Of a stretch of 27,092 bases of DNA, positions 1-9,383 are shown piece by piece. The stretch's first letter is position 1; each line of letters starts with the position of its first letter. Where the stretch lies: NCBI GenBank assembly GCA_003562605.1, contig PWUG01000230.1:1-27092 (forward strand). The letters are read 5' to 3'. The stretch comes from Syntrophomonadaceae bacterium. GTDB taxonomy: Bacteria; Bacillota_D; Dethiobacteria; DTU022. The notes under the pieces are model-generated. The model was not told the DNA's origin and ran no database searches. It saw nothing but the letters and a program-made list of their open reading frames with translations. The position numbers were made by a program, and so were the translations under genes.

Positions 1-2107
1 ATTCGTGGTCAGGTATCGGAAGGCGATAATCGCCCTTTATCTTTTACTGCTTATCCCTTCTGCTATCGGCTACCTGGCAACCAGCGTAAACTATGACCTG
101 TTATCGTACATGCCCGGCCACTTGAATTCAAAGCAGGGCGAAGAGATCCTCGATGAAGAATTTGCTATCTCGGGTCTCGGCCTGCTGATGGCCAAAGATA
201 AGAAAAATTACGAGATAACCGGGCTGATTAAAGAGCTTGAATTAGTTGCGGGTATCGATGATATTGTCTGGCTGGGTGATTACAGTGACATTTTCGTACC
301 CCTGGATTTTATCGACCCGCAGGTTACAGAACGTTTTGTTTCAGGCGACACGGTATTACTGCAGATTAAATTCAGGGAAAGCGCCCGCAGCGCCGTGACA
401 AATACCGCTGTAGGGAACATCCGGGACATAATTGCTAATGATCCGGATCTTTATTTCGGCGGGGAACCGGCCATTCTGGTCGATATGCAGACGGGTATTG
501 ACGAAGAAATTTTTATCTATACGGCAATTGCCGTCTTTATGATCCTGCTTGTGCTGACGCTTTCAAGCTCACTTTATCTCGACCCGATTTTATTTTTGAC
601 TGCTGTAGGCGTTGCTATCATCATCAATATGGGAACTAATATATTTCAGGGCGAAATATCTTTTCTCACGGCATCAATCGCCGCCGTCATGCAGCTGGGC
701 ATCTCACTGGACTACTCTATTTTCCTGATGCACCGCTTCGAAGAAGAGAAAGAGAAACACGGCAGCATCGAAGAGGCCATGGCTGCAACAATCAATAAAA
801 CTGCCGTAACCGTAGCATCTAGTGCCCTGACCACTATCGGCGGGTTCGCTGCCCTTATGGTCATGCAAAACGGTATCGGCACTGATATGGGGCTGGTTTT
901 AGGCAAGGGAATCGTGGTCAGCCTGGTCGTCACCCTGACCCTTTTGCCCGGTTTAATCCTTACTTTCTATCGCTTTAACAACCGTTACAGGCACCGCATT
1001 TTGCTGCCGTCGTTTAAACCGCTGTCGGGGCTGATTATTAAATACAGATGGGTATTCGTTATTGTTTTCCTGGTTATCGCCATACCCGCCTACCTGGGCC
1101 AAAACAAGGTTGATTATTACTACTCGAATATACACTTCCTGCCACGCGACTCACAGGCTGCAGCGGCAACAGAAGAAATAATGGATCAATATGGCGCCGT
1201 TGATATTGCTTATGTGATTACACCCGACCGGGGCAGGCAACAGGAAAGCGAACTGGTTAAACTGATAAAGAATATCGAAAACGTCGATTCTGTGGTGGCC
1301 ATATCTGAACAGGTCGACATGGCTATACCGGACATAATTATTCCGGAAGAGGCCCTTGCTGAATTCAAGGGCGGGGATTACCGCAATATGATGGTATTTT
1401 TAACAGAAGCGGAGGATGAACAATTGCTTTTTGCCACGGTGGACCAGATCCGTGACACGGCGGGGACTATGTTTCAGGAATATTACGTGGCCGGGCCCTC
1501 TGCCTTAACCCGGGATATGGCTGCTCTTTCCCGGGCTGATGCCCCTAATGTTGCCCTGGTTTCGGTAGTAGCAATAAGTCTGATTATTGCGCTGACCATG
1601 AAATCTCTTACCCTGCCCCTGGTTTTGGTTCTCGCTGTTCAGCTGGCCATTTGGATCAATATCAGTCTTCTCCATTTCCAGGACCAAACCGTTTCGTCGC
1701 TAACCCCGATTATTATCGGGGCCATTCAGCTTGGGGCTACGGTCGATTATGCCATTTTATACACCCTGCGCTACCGCGAAAACATTGCCCTGCTGTCAGG
1801 GCGGATCGAGGCGGCGAAAAAGACGATTGAAGATACCGGCCGGTCAATATTAACCAGTGCGCTGATTCTTTTTTCAGCCACTTTTGGCATTTCATTAATT
1901 GCCGGGATAAAAGCAACCAGGGAAATGACCATGCTTATCGGCAGGGGGGCCCTGATCAGCATGGTTGTTATGTTTACCCTGCTACCGGCTTTACTGCTGA
2001 TCGGTGATAAAATAATTAGCTGGACCACCGCAGGCTGGGCAAAAAAAGCAGACCTGATTACCGAGAGCAGAGAACAGACACCAGGAGGTTTGAATAATGG
2101 CTCATAA
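1..2107 (+). CDS. MMPL/RND-family membrane exporter (5' partial)
   Basis: This is a large membrane protein of the MMPL branch of the RND superfamily, which exports lipids or other hydrophobic molecules using the proton gradient. The visible part is about 700 residues and shows the classic two-fold plan. A first transmembrane helix lies near residues 8-25, followed by an extracytoplasmic loop, a block of helices at about 170-325, another helix near 347-365, a second loop, and a second block at about 520-675. The conserved stretches QLGISLDYSIFLMHRFEEE and QLGATVDYAILYTLRYRE sit in equivalent positions of the two halves and carry the Asp-Tyr pair typical of the family. A GTG lies at position 5, but the frame is open to the window edge and the family normally has several more residues before the RYRKA segment, so the true start is probably outside. 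The last 11 bases overlap the next gene, so the two are translationally coupled. The substrate cannot be read from the sequence. Confidence 0.9.
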   Translation, partial: FVVRYRKAIIALYLLLLIPSAIGYLATSVNYDLLSYMPGHLNSKQGEEILDEEFAISGLGLLMAKDKKNYEITGLIKELELVAGIDDIVWLGDYSDIFVPLDFIDPQVTERFVSGDTVLLQIKFRESARSAVTNTAVGNIRDIIANDPDLYFGGEPAILVDMQTGIDEEIFIYTAIAVFMILLVLTLSSSLYLDPILFLTAVGVAIIINMGTNIFQGEISFLTASIAAVMQLGISLDYSIFLMHRFEEEKEKHGSIEEAMAATINKTAVTVASSALTTIGGFAALMVMQNGIGTDMGLVLGKGIVVSLVVTLTLLPGLILTFYRFNNRYRHRILLPSFKPLSGLIIKYRWVFVIVFLVIAIPAYLGQNKVDYYYSNIHFLPRDSQAAAATEEIMDQYGAVDIAYVITPDRGRQQESELVKLIKNIENVDSVVAISEQVDMAIPDIIIPEEALAEFKGGDYRNMMVFLTEAEDEQLLFATVDQIRDTAGTMFQEYYVAGPSALTRDMAALSRADAPNVALVSVVAISLIIALTMKSLTLPLVLVLAVQLAIWINISLLHFQDQTVSSLTPIIIGAIQLGATVDYAILYTLRYRENIALLSGRIEAAKKTIEDTGRSILTSALILFSATFGISLIAGIKATREMTMLIGRGALISMVVMFTLLPALLLIGDKIISWTTAGWAKKADLITESREQTPGGLNNGS

Positions 2108-4046
2108 AAGTATTCGTCCCATAATATCGCTGCTGATTGCCCTGGTGGCTATAGGCGCCGGCATATTCTACATAGCCTTAAGCCCCGGCGCTGATGCAGA
2201 CGAAACATACAACTTTGCTTCAATGAATGCAGGCACAGCGGATAAGTTTATTCCGGGAGAAGAGACACCTGCGCAAAAAAACGAAACTGTTTACGTTCTG
2301 CTCGATCATGACGGATCGGCAACCAACCAGAGAATTGTTAACCGTATTTATGGGCAGATCGACCCCTCGGCATCAACTGTCGTTGATCACGGGCACTATC
2401 TTTCTGTTGAAAACATGGTTGCTGCTGCTGAACCGATTGTAGAGGAAGGACGCCTGCTATGGGATAGCAGACTGCTCAGCGGAGAAGATCTCTATTACGA
2501 AGGCATCCTCGAAAAAGATCCGCCTGTCAGTATAAACATAGATTATTTTCTGGACGGCAAACCGATCAGCGCTGCAGATTTAGCAGGTAAAAGCGGGCGT
2601 CTGGACCTGGTGATCAAAGCAAAAAATAATCTCCGGTATGAAGAACCGATCAGCTACTATGATTATGAAGATAACTTAACAACTGTTGAAGACACAAATT
2701 ACGTTCCTTTCCTGGTCCAGGGAGAGCTGGAAGCAGATCTGAACCGCTTCTCAAATATTGACACCGGTGATGGGATTAATATAATTACCGGACAGAACGC
2801 AAGAATTAATTTCATGATCTTTCCTTACCCGGAAGCTGAGACAACCATCAGCATGGACGGTGAAGATATTGAATTGGATAATATCACCTTCGTCGTCAGT
2901 CCCCAACTGCCTCCCCTGCCTGATATGGAGATAGAGGATGAATTGCTGGCGATGTTAGAAGGCCTTTCTTTGCTGGATGATGGTATGCGAGAGCTTTCGT
3001 CCGGCGCCGACCAGCTGCTGCAGGGACTGACCCGCTTTCAGAACGAAAGCAGCAGTCTGTCAGCAGGTACAGGCGATATGGATGCTTTTATTGAAGGTTA
3101 CAGGAAACTGAGCGGACAATACAGGGCATTAATGGCTGGTGCAGATATGGTAGAGATAGCCGGTGCTGTAAGTGCCCTGCAAAAACTGCTGGGGGAAGTA
3201 GACGAGATTCCCGAACCGGCAGCAATCACAGAAGAGATTAAAGCGGTGGCTGGAAATTCGGCAGAGTTGGCGAAGCAAATAGAGGAACTAAACAGCAGCC
3301 TTGATGGCCTTGGGGATACAAGCTCACCAATCAAGCATGAAGCTGAAAGATTAATTGCGGAAAATGAGCCCGGTTCAGATCTTCATCAGCTTGGGCTCCT
3401 ACTGCTGGAACGTGAGGAACAGGTTGAAAAAGCTCTCTCTGAAAGACGATTGCTCGAAAGAACCATCGGTGAACTGACCGCCGCTGTCGGTACGCTCGAC
3501 AGCGAATGGACCGACAGCTATGCACCAGGCCTGCAGGCCCTGCAGGAGCTCGACAATTTACTGGCGGGAGATACAGCTGCAATGCTGGAAGAACTGCCGG
3601 CTTTGATCGATCAGCTTTCACACTATAAGGATTATTTTAACCAAATAGAGGGCATTCTGGACGCTGCAGACGATATGGCTGAAAACCTGGCCCTGCTGCC
3701 CGGAGCTCTGGATAAACTGGTATACGGTCAGACGCAGATCAGCGTCGGTTTAAAAGAACTGCGTGTGAGAGGTATTCTGGCTATGAAAAAAGGATTAATC
3801 GAAGGCATCAACGAATATAGATTCGGTGCAGCTAAAATTGACCTGATGACCATGCTGGCCGATGATTATAAATCATATGCCGACAACGAACACAACCGCC
3901 ACAGTGAAGTGCAGTTTATTATGCAAACTGCTGCAATTACAATTGACCAGTCATCTGTTGAACAACTGGAAGCGGAAAAGGACACAGAAAAGAAGGACCA
4001 TTGGTCTGCAAATTTATGGGCTAAGATAACCAGTCTTTTAAATTGA
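2097..4046 (+). CDS. Membrane-anchored coiled-coil protein, MMPL partner (YhgE/heptad-repeat-like)
   Basis: This 649-residue protein has one N-terminal hydrophobic segment (about residues 8-29) and no lipobox or cysteine. It is probably held in the membrane by an uncleaved anchor with the bulk outside the cell. Residues about 60-280 look like a beta-rich domain, with segments such as ETVYVLLDHDG, YFLDGKPISAADLAGKSGRL and a final ITFVVSP. Residues about 290-560 are helical and rich in Leu/Glu/Ala with spacings like LSSGADQLLQGL, recalling the Leu-x-x-Gly heptads of YhgE/Pip-type proteins. Unlike YhgE it has no C-terminal membrane block. From memory, Clostridia often encode proteins of this type beside MMPL exporters. 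A strong AGGAGGT site at 2083-2089 precedes the ATG, and the start overlaps the end of the exporter gene. I infer that it is a periplasmic-side adaptor of the exporter. The exact function is unknown. Confidence 0.8.
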   Translation: MAHKSIRPIISLLIALVAIGAGIFYIALSPGADADETYNFASMNAGTADKFIPGEETPAQKNETVYVLLDHDGSATNQRIVNRIYGQIDPSASTVVDHGHYLSVENMVAAAEPIVEEGRLLWDSRLLSGEDLYYEGILEKDPPVSINIDYFLDGKPISAADLAGKSGRLDLVIKAKNNLRYEEPISYYDYEDNLTTVEDTNYVPFLVQGELEADLNRFSNIDTGDGINIITGQNARINFMIFPYPEAETTISMDGEDIELDNITFVVSPQLPPLPDMEIEDELLAMLEGLSLLDDGMRELSSGADQLLQGLTRFQNESSSLSAGTGDMDAFIEGYRKLSGQYRALMAGADMVEIAGAVSALQKLLGEVDEIPEPAAITEEIKAVAGNSAELAKQIEELNSSLDGLGDTSSPIKHEAERLIAENEPGSDLHQLGLLLLEREEQVEKALSERRLLERTIGELTAAVGTLDSEWTDSYAPGLQALQELDNLLAGDTAAMLEELPALIDQLSHYKDYFNQIEGILDAADDMAENLALLPGALDKLVYGQTQISVGLKELRVRGILAMKKGLIEGINEYRFGAAKIDLMTMLADDYKSYADNEHNRHSEVQFIMQTAAITIDQSSVEQLEAEKDTEKKDHWSANLWAKITSLLN

Positions 4047-4062
4047 AATGGGGTCTGTTTCC

Positions 4063-4644
4063 ATGGTTGAAGATAAAATAGATACCCGCTCCCGAATCTT
4101 AGAAGCGGCCGCCGATATAATCGGCAAAGAGAGAAATTTAAATCTGACGGTAAGAGAAATTGCCACCCGGGCCGATGTTAATATAGCTTCAATTAATTAC
4201 CACTTTCGCTCGAAAGAAAACCTGATCAGCGAGGTTGAACTCCTGCTGATGGAAAAAATCCGCAATATCTATACTAACCTAAACGATTCTTCCTGCAGTA
4301 TAAAAGAAAGGTTAACTAACTGGGCCAATAACCTGATCAAGCACTTAATCGATTATCCCGGCATTATCTATTTAATCGGCACCAGGGTTTTGGAAAGAGA
4401 AAACACCTGTATCAACCAATACCTAAACCTGATGGAAACCGATCTCGCTCCCCTGGTTAAAGAGTTGGCCGGCACTGATGATGATACTATTGCCAGGTTT
4501 AAGGTACTTCATCTGATCTCGGGAGTTGTCTATCCTATCCTTATTTTCTCCAGCAGCGATAAATCTGTTGTTATCGATATTAGCAATGAGGCAACTCGAA
4601 AACAATACATAATCTCCCTTATCACAAGTATTGAAATGGCTTAA
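4063..4644 (+). CDS. TetR/AcrR-family transcriptional regulator
   Basis: The protein has the N-terminal TetR helix-turn-helix: RSRILEAAADIIG leads into TVREIATRADVNIASINYHFRSKENLI, which matches the family's recognition helix and the following Tyr-His-Phe turn. The rest is helical and variable, as expected for a ligand-binding and dimerisation domain. I place the start at the ATG at 4063, which has a weak GGGG-type site 9 bases upstream. An in-frame ATG at 4048 lies one base after the previous stop and would add five residues (MGSVS). It is the last gene of the exporter operon, so it most likely represses its own operon and responds to a compound the exporter handles. The next gene (fabI) converges on it, 43 bases away. 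Confidence 0.9.
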   Translation: MVEDKIDTRSRILEAAADIIGKERNLNLTVREIATRADVNIASINYHFRSKENLISEVELLLMEKIRNIYTNLNDSSCSIKERLTNWANNLIKHLIDYPGIIYLIGTRVLERENTCINQYLNLMETDLAPLVKELAGTDDDTIARFKVLHLISGVVYPILIFSSSDKSVVIDISNEATRKQYIISLITSIEMA

Positions 4645-4687
4645 AAAGTTTGAACCGCCACGGATCGTTATACCAACCTGCATATGC

Positions 4688-5467
4688 CTAAATCCCCATA
4701 ATGTGATAACCGCAGTCCGCATAAATCACCGTCCCGGTAACAGCACGGGACAAATCCGCTGCCAGGAAAAGGGCTGTACCGGCCACATCACCGGCGGTAG
4801 CCAGGCGGCGAAGCGGTGTTTTCTCTTCAACCCCGTCGAGCAAACGGTTAAAATCCTTAACACCCTTTGCAGAAATAGTTCTTATCGGACCGGCAGAAAT
4901 TGCATTAACCCTGATACCCTGCGGCCCAAGGTCAGAAGCGAGATAACGAACACTTGCTTCCAGCGAAGCCTTGGCCACACCCATCACGTTATAGTTTGGC
5001 ACTACACGCTGCGACCCCTGAAAAGTAAGGGTTATAATACTTCCCCCTTCACTCATCAGCGGGTAAAGGCGCTTTGCTGTCGCAACTAATGAATAAACAC
5101 TTACATTATGGGCCAGGATAAAACCTTCGCGGGATGTATCGGCATAAAGGCCGGCCAGTTCTTCCTTTTTAGCATAAGCAAGGCTGTGTACAATACCGTG
5201 CAAAATGCCCCACTTCTCTTTAAGCTTCAAGGCCAGGTTATCCAGCTCGGCATCTTTGGCAACGTTGCAGGGTAAAAGAAGCGACCCGGGCATTTCTTTT
5301 TCCACCAGGCGTCTCACTTTATCCTTAAACCGTTCATCCTGATAGGAAAATGCGAGATTGGCCCCTGCGTTATTCAGAGCCTGTGCAATCGACCAGGCGA
5401 TACTGCGCTTATTAGCCACACCCATAACAACTATATTTTTCCCCTGGAGCAAAGTAGTGTCCATCAT
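4688..5467 (-). CDS. fabI: Enoyl-[acyl-carrier-protein] reductase (FabI type)
   Basis: This short-chain dehydrogenase-fold enzyme carries out the last reduction of each fatty-acid elongation cycle using NAD(P)H. The 259 residues match FabI closely. The nucleotide-binding start VVMGVANKRSIAWSIA lies at residues 13-28, the active site YNVMGVAK gives Tyr159 and Lys166 (Tyr-x6-Lys), and the substrate loop VNAISAGPIRT is intact. The Tyr that normally lies ten residues before the catalytic Tyr (Tyr146 in E. coli) is Phe149 here, and I confirmed the TTT codon on the reverse strand. InhA of mycobacteria also has Phe at that place. The C-terminus ends DCGYHIMGI where DGGYHIMG or DSGYH is usual. An AAGGTGAT site precedes the start. 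It lies 54 bases downstream of the phosphatidyltransferase gene on the same strand, so the two probably share a lipid-synthesis transcript. Confidence 0.94.
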   Translation of the reverse strand: MMDTTLLQGKNIVVMGVANKRSIAWSIAQALNNAGANLAFSYQDERFKDKVRRLVEKEMPGSLLLPCNVAKDAELDNLALKLKEKWGILHGIVHSLAYAKKEELAGLYADTSREGFILAHNVSVYSLVATAKRLYPLMSEGGSIITLTFQGSQRVVPNYNVMGVAKASLEASVRYLASDLGPQGIRVNAISAGPIRTISAKGVKDFNRLLDGVEEKTPLRRLATAGDVAGTALFLAADLSRAVTGTVIYADCGYHIMGI

Positions 5468-5521
5468 CTAATCAATCACCTTCCTAAATATTTACAGCAA
5501 AAATCCGCTTTGAGAAAATTC

Positions 5522-6094
5522 CTAAGACGCCCTCTTTTTATCCCGGGCCAGGTGAAGAATTGATTTTGTGTCAGGATCGACATTGCCGAAAATAATGAAA
5601 ATCAGGATCTCTTCAATAAAACCAATTATATAAATCAAAATTACCAGCCTTACAAAAAGGGTTGTATCAAACCAGAAGGAAGAAATTATAACCATAAAAA
5701 CCAAAATTGCATTCATACGTAAAATAATTGTATGCATCATTACCGGTCTGCGGAATAAGATCCCTGAAAGAATAAATGAAAAGCCGAGCAGCGAGAAAAA
5801 TATAATCAGGTAGATATTATTGGCGGCTATCGCTTCGGGCTGCAGGTAGTATAGAAAATATGCTGATGAAATATAGAAAAAGAGATCGGCCAGGGAATCA
5901 AGTTCCTTGCCGAATTTTGAAACCTGGTTAAGTTTACGGGCTGCAATCCCATCGAAAAAATCAGTCGATCCTACCAGAATATATGCAATCAAAAATAGAT
6001 CCTCATAGCCGTAACGCAGCAGCAGGTAGAGACCCGGAAGTAAAACAACTCTTGATAAAGATAACAGATTGGGCAGGGTTAACCTTACAACCAT
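5522..6094 (-). CDS. CDP-alcohol phosphatidyltransferase family protein
   Basis: This 190-residue integral membrane protein carries the full CDP-alcohol phosphotransferase motif: Asp45, Asp48-Gly49, Ala52-Arg53, Gly62, Asp66 and Asp70 in STDFFDGIAARKLNQVSKFG and the following KELDSLAD. These residues bind the metal ions and the CDP-linked substrate. About five to six hydrophobic segments follow the usual fold. The family includes PgsA (CDP-diacylglycerol to phosphatidylglycerol phosphate), phosphatidylserine synthase and cardiolipin-type enzymes. The sequence does not let me choose between these, though the length fits PgsA-like proteins. An AGGAGG site precedes the ATG. The neighbouring fabI supports a role in membrane lipid synthesis. 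Confidence 0.88.
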   Translation of the reverse strand: MVVRLTLPNLLSLSRVVLLPGLYLLLRYGYEDLFLIAYILVGSTDFFDGIAARKLNQVSKFGKELDSLADLFFYISSAYFLYYLQPEAIAANNIYLIIFFSLLGFSFILSGILFRRPVMMHTIILRMNAILVFMVIISSFWFDTTLFVRLVILIYIIGFIEEILIFIIFGNVDPDTKSILHLARDKKRAS

Positions 6095-6178
6095 AAATTT
6101 TCCTCCTCAATAACGAGTCGGCTAATGATAACATATTCGAACCCGGCAGGCTATATAGTAGCTTCACACGAACACTTT

Positions 6179-7924
6179 TTATAAGAACCTGAAGTTATCC
6201 ACATCAAAAAGGCCGCGATCGGTTATTTTAAGAGAAGGAATTACCGGCAGAGCCAGAAAAGAAAGGGTCAGAAAAGGCTGGGGCAAACAAACGCCAAGAT
6301 CTCTGGCCGCTGTCAGAAGCTTTTCCATCCCCGAGGCCACAGTCCCGGCAGGTTCTAAAGTCATCAGCCCTGCTACAGGCAGGGGCAGGCAGGCTTTGAC
6401 CCGATTACTGCCATCAACGACGACAAATCCACCTCCGACTCTGGCAAGTTGGTTTACTGCAGTAGCCATTGCTTTCCCTTCAACCCCGGCAACAATTATG
6501 TTGTGGGAATCGTGAGCCACGCTGGATGCGATAGCCCCCTGCTTCAGTCCAATTCCCTGCACAAGCCCCACTACAAGACGGCCGCTGGCCTTATGCCTTT
6601 CAATTACAGCTATCTTGTTGATACCGGCGTAAGAATCCGCTTTCATCGTGCCATCACTATTGCAGGAAACATTCAGGAATAACTTTTCGGTTGTCAGCTG
6701 CCCGGGCATTACCCCGATTACCGCTGTATTACCGGCAGGTAAACTCAGGTTAAAATCCTTATCAGTAACCTCCCGCGCTATTTTAACCGATTGCAGGGCT
6801 GACTGCGGCGGGCTGTAATTTGAGATGGGAGAAGTTAACTGACCTTCACGTACCGCTACCAGGCCATTTTTCACCACCAGGCAAACTTTAAAATTTCTTA
6901 AATCTTCAAAAACTACCAGGTCGGCCCGGTAACCGGGTGCCAGTGCACCGCGGTCATAAAGCCTGTAGTGCTTAGCCGGGTTAATAGTTGCTATCTTTAT
7001 CATCTGAAATGGATCCCCACCCAGTGACACTGCTGTTTTAAGCAGTTCATCAAGATGTCCTTTGCCGAGCAGTTCACCCGCTTCACGATCGTCAGTGCCA
7101 AACATGAAAGCGCCTGCGGTTGCATTGTTGATCAGCGGAAGGAGTTCTTCCAGGCTTGAAGAAGCTGAACCATGCCTGATTATTATTTTCATACCGCATT
7201 GCAGTTTCTCCAGGGCTTCTTCAGCGGAAATGCATTCATGATCTGTAGTAATACCGGCACTAAGATAGGCCTGCAATCCGTTGCCGCTAACTGCAGGCGC
7301 ATGACCGTCAACCACCTTTCCGGCACTATGGGCAGCTATTATTTTTGCCAGCACTTCCTGATCTCCGTCCAAAACACCCGGGTAGTTCATCATCTCACCG
7401 AGACCAACCACACGCGGGTGCTTAAGCAGATGGGCTGCCTGTTCCGCATTTAATTCTGCGCCCGATGTTTCCATTGCAGTCGCAGGCACACAGGACGGTA
7501 CAGTAAAGAAAAAATCACAGGGCAATCCTTCTGCAGCAGCCATCATCAGGTCAACACCGTCGGTGCCCAAAACATTGGCAATTTCGTGCGGATCATTGAT
7601 AACACAGGTTGTACCGCGGGCTACCAGAACACGAGCCAATTCCGGTGGAAGCAAAAGAGTGCTTTCGATATGAAGGTGAGCGTCGATCAGGCCGGGAGAC
7701 AGGTATTTACCTTCCAGATCAATTATTTCTTTGCCCTCTTTATATTCACTGCCAATTGCGGTTATCAGACCATCCTGTACGGCCAGGTTAGCCTCGGAAA
7801 TTTCACTGCTGAAAATATTAACGATACGTCCGTTTTTCAGCAGCAGATCAGCAGGCTGATCACCTTTTGCTACGGCCAGGCGGTTACGCATCTTCTGAAA
7901 AACAGCCCTTTCATCTTTGGTCAT
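6179..7924 (-). CDS. ade: Adenine deaminase
   Basis: This amidohydrolase converts adenine to hypoxanthine and ammonia in purine salvage. The two-domain layout of the AdeC family is clear. A metal-binding start LIDAHLHIES gives His83 and His85, DPHEIANVLG lies near residue 111-120, an active-site GHAPAVSGNGLQAYL follows, then FGTDDRE, and the C-terminal domain contains HDSHNIIVAG and GGGFVVV. The reading frame is open for 32 codons further upstream (to 8020). I nevertheless choose the ATG at 7924 because a GGAGG site lies eight bases before it and because family members start with a short lead like MTKDERAVFQ. The resulting 581 residues fit the family. It is divergently arranged to the serpin gene and heads the minus-strand group that continues with the phosphatidyltransferase and fabI. 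Confidence 0.93.
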   Translation of the reverse strand: MTKDERAVFQKMRNRLAVAKGDQPADLLLKNGRIVNIFSSEISEANLAVQDGLITAIGSEYKEGKEIIDLEGKYLSPGLIDAHLHIESTLLLPPELARVLVARGTTCVINDPHEIANVLGTDGVDLMMAAAEGLPCDFFFTVPSCVPATAMETSGAELNAEQAAHLLKHPRVVGLGEMMNYPGVLDGDQEVLAKIIAAHSAGKVVDGHAPAVSGNGLQAYLSAGITTDHECISAEEALEKLQCGMKIIIRHGSASSSLEELLPLINNATAGAFMFGTDDREAGELLGKGHLDELLKTAVSLGGDPFQMIKIATINPAKHYRLYDRGALAPGYRADLVVFEDLRNFKVCLVVKNGLVAVREGQLTSPISNYSPPQSALQSVKIAREVTDKDFNLSLPAGNTAVIGVMPGQLTTEKLFLNVSCNSDGTMKADSYAGINKIAVIERHKASGRLVVGLVQGIGLKQGAIASSVAHDSHNIIVAGVEGKAMATAVNQLARVGGGFVVVDGSNRVKACLPLPVAGLMTLEPAGTVASGMEKLLTAARDLGVCLPQPFLTLSFLALPVIPSLKITDRGLFDVDNFRFL

Positions 7925-8069
7925 AAACATTGCCTCCAATAAATTATACAGTTGTCGATATTTGATATATTCCCTGTTGGAACCTTCTCTTCCTGTCTGG
8001 ATAAGGAACCGTTTGCGCACTTATATTGTCAAAGTTGATGCAGAGTAAAATAATGGGGGGGATATTCAA

Positions 8070-9317
8070 GTGTATTATTCAAAGCTGAAAACAGTGAGCG
8101 GTATATTGTGCCTGTTGCTATTAGCTTCGACAGTAGCGGGAGGGTGCACGGTTTTTAATACCGGTGAAGGATTGGCCGCGCCGGTAGAGGAAGTGGATGA
8201 TCGGCTTGTCGCTGCCAATAATAACTTCGGCTTCAAGCTATTTCGGGAGCTTTCAGGTAGTAACCCTGGTGACAATGTTTTCATTTCACCATCGAGTATT
8301 CTGACAGCCCTGGCAATGACTTACAACGGGGCCGAAGAAGAAACCCGTTCCGCAATGGAAGAGACACTCCTGTTGCAGGGCATGTCCATGGATGAAATCA
8401 ATGCTGCTTTCGCAGACCTGCTTACGATTCTTGAAAACCCTGACCCGGAAGTGGAGTTGGCCGTAGCCAATTCGCTATGGGCTCGTGAAGGAGTTGATTT
8501 TAATGAAGACTTCCTGCAGCGTAACCGTGATTACTACAAAGCAGAAATAGCTGAACTCGATTTTAGCGACGAGGACGCCGCTGACCAGATCAATGCATGG
8601 GTAAAAGAGAAAACCAGGGATAAGATAGAAGAGATCGTGGAAGCGCCAATTGCCCAGGAAACAATCCTTTTTCTGATCAACGCCATCTATTTTAAAGGTG
8701 AATGGTCTGAACCGTTTGACACGGAACTGACCCGTGAAATTCCTTTTAACCTGCCAGACGGCAGCCAGAAAAACCACCCGGTCATGTTTCGCAAGTACGA
8801 TTTTCGCTACCTGGAAAATGACCTTTTCCAGGCAGTCAGCCTGCCCTATGGCAAGAATGAAAGAGTCAGCATGTATATTTTCCTGCCTGCCGAAGGGGTT
8901 AAACTGGAAGAACTTTATGAGGATATGAACTCAACAACCTGGGAAAATTGGCTTAACTCGTTTCGGGTTATGGAAGGGGAAGTCGGACTGCCCCGTTTCG
9001 AATTCGATTTTGAAATTTCTTTAAATGAGACATTGAAAACTCTGGGTATGGGCATCGCTTTTGACGATGAAGCAGCTGATTTCAGCGGCATGCATCCAAT
9101 TCCGCCGCGCCTTTACATCAGCGAAGTCAAACATAAAACTTTCGTTGCTGTAAATGAAGAAGGGACTGAAGCCGCGGCTGCAACCTCGGTTGAAATTGCT
9201 GTAACGGCAATGCCGGAAAGTTTTATGATGATAGCTGACAGGCCCTTTTTCTTTGCCATCTCTGATGATATGACCGGGACAATTCTCTTTATGGGTTCTG
9301 TAAACGAACCTATGTAA
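8070..9317 (+). CDS. Serpin-family protease inhibitor, lipoprotein
   Basis: This 415-residue protein is a serpin. It has a hydrophobic signal with a lipobox-like AGGC ending at Cys26, so it should be anchored to the outside of the membrane. The core shows the family's NAIYFKGEW segment, VSLPYG, YIFLP and the C-terminal DRPFFFAI and GTILFMGSV strands. The reactive-centre hinge EEGTEAAAAT (residues 363-372) matches inhibitory serpins, with small residues at P12-P9. Counting from Glu363 as P17 puts the scissile bond at Thr379-Ala380, which suggests a target with a preference for small or neutral residues rather than a trypsin-like enzyme. The gene begins at a GTG preceded by a run of G at 8055-8060. 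Bacterial serpins are known but not common. The target could be the cell's own secreted protease or one from competitors. Confidence 0.93.
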   Translation: MYYSKLKTVSGILCLLLLASTVAGGCTVFNTGEGLAAPVEEVDDRLVAANNNFGFKLFRELSGSNPGDNVFISPSSILTALAMTYNGAEEETRSAMEETLLLQGMSMDEINAAFADLLTILENPDPEVELAVANSLWAREGVDFNEDFLQRNRDYYKAEIAELDFSDEDAADQINAWVKEKTRDKIEEIVEAPIAQETILFLINAIYFKGEWSEPFDTELTREIPFNLPDGSQKNHPVMFRKYDFRYLENDLFQAVSLPYGKNERVSMYIFLPAEGVKLEELYEDMNSTTWENWLNSFRVMEGEVGLPRFEFDFEISLNETLKTLGMGIAFDDEAADFSGMHPIPPRLYISEVKHKTFVAVNEEGTEAAAATSVEIAVTAMPESFMMIADRPFFFAISDDMTGTILFMGSVNEPM

Positions 9318-9383
9318 ATTTAAATGCCGGCAATTTTATGATCGCATTTGAGCAAGCTGCAGCTGTTAGTGTAAAAATAACAT

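Noticed and set aside
4631..5089. 152-codon plus-strand frame over the fabI gene
   Set aside because: It lies antisense to the clear FabI protein and reads as a low-quality shadow sequence rich in Cys, Arg and Thr.
8026..8054. TTGTCA-17-AATAAT as promoter of the serpin gene
   Set aside because: Transcription would begin only about nine bases before the GTG start, downstream of the ribosome binding site.
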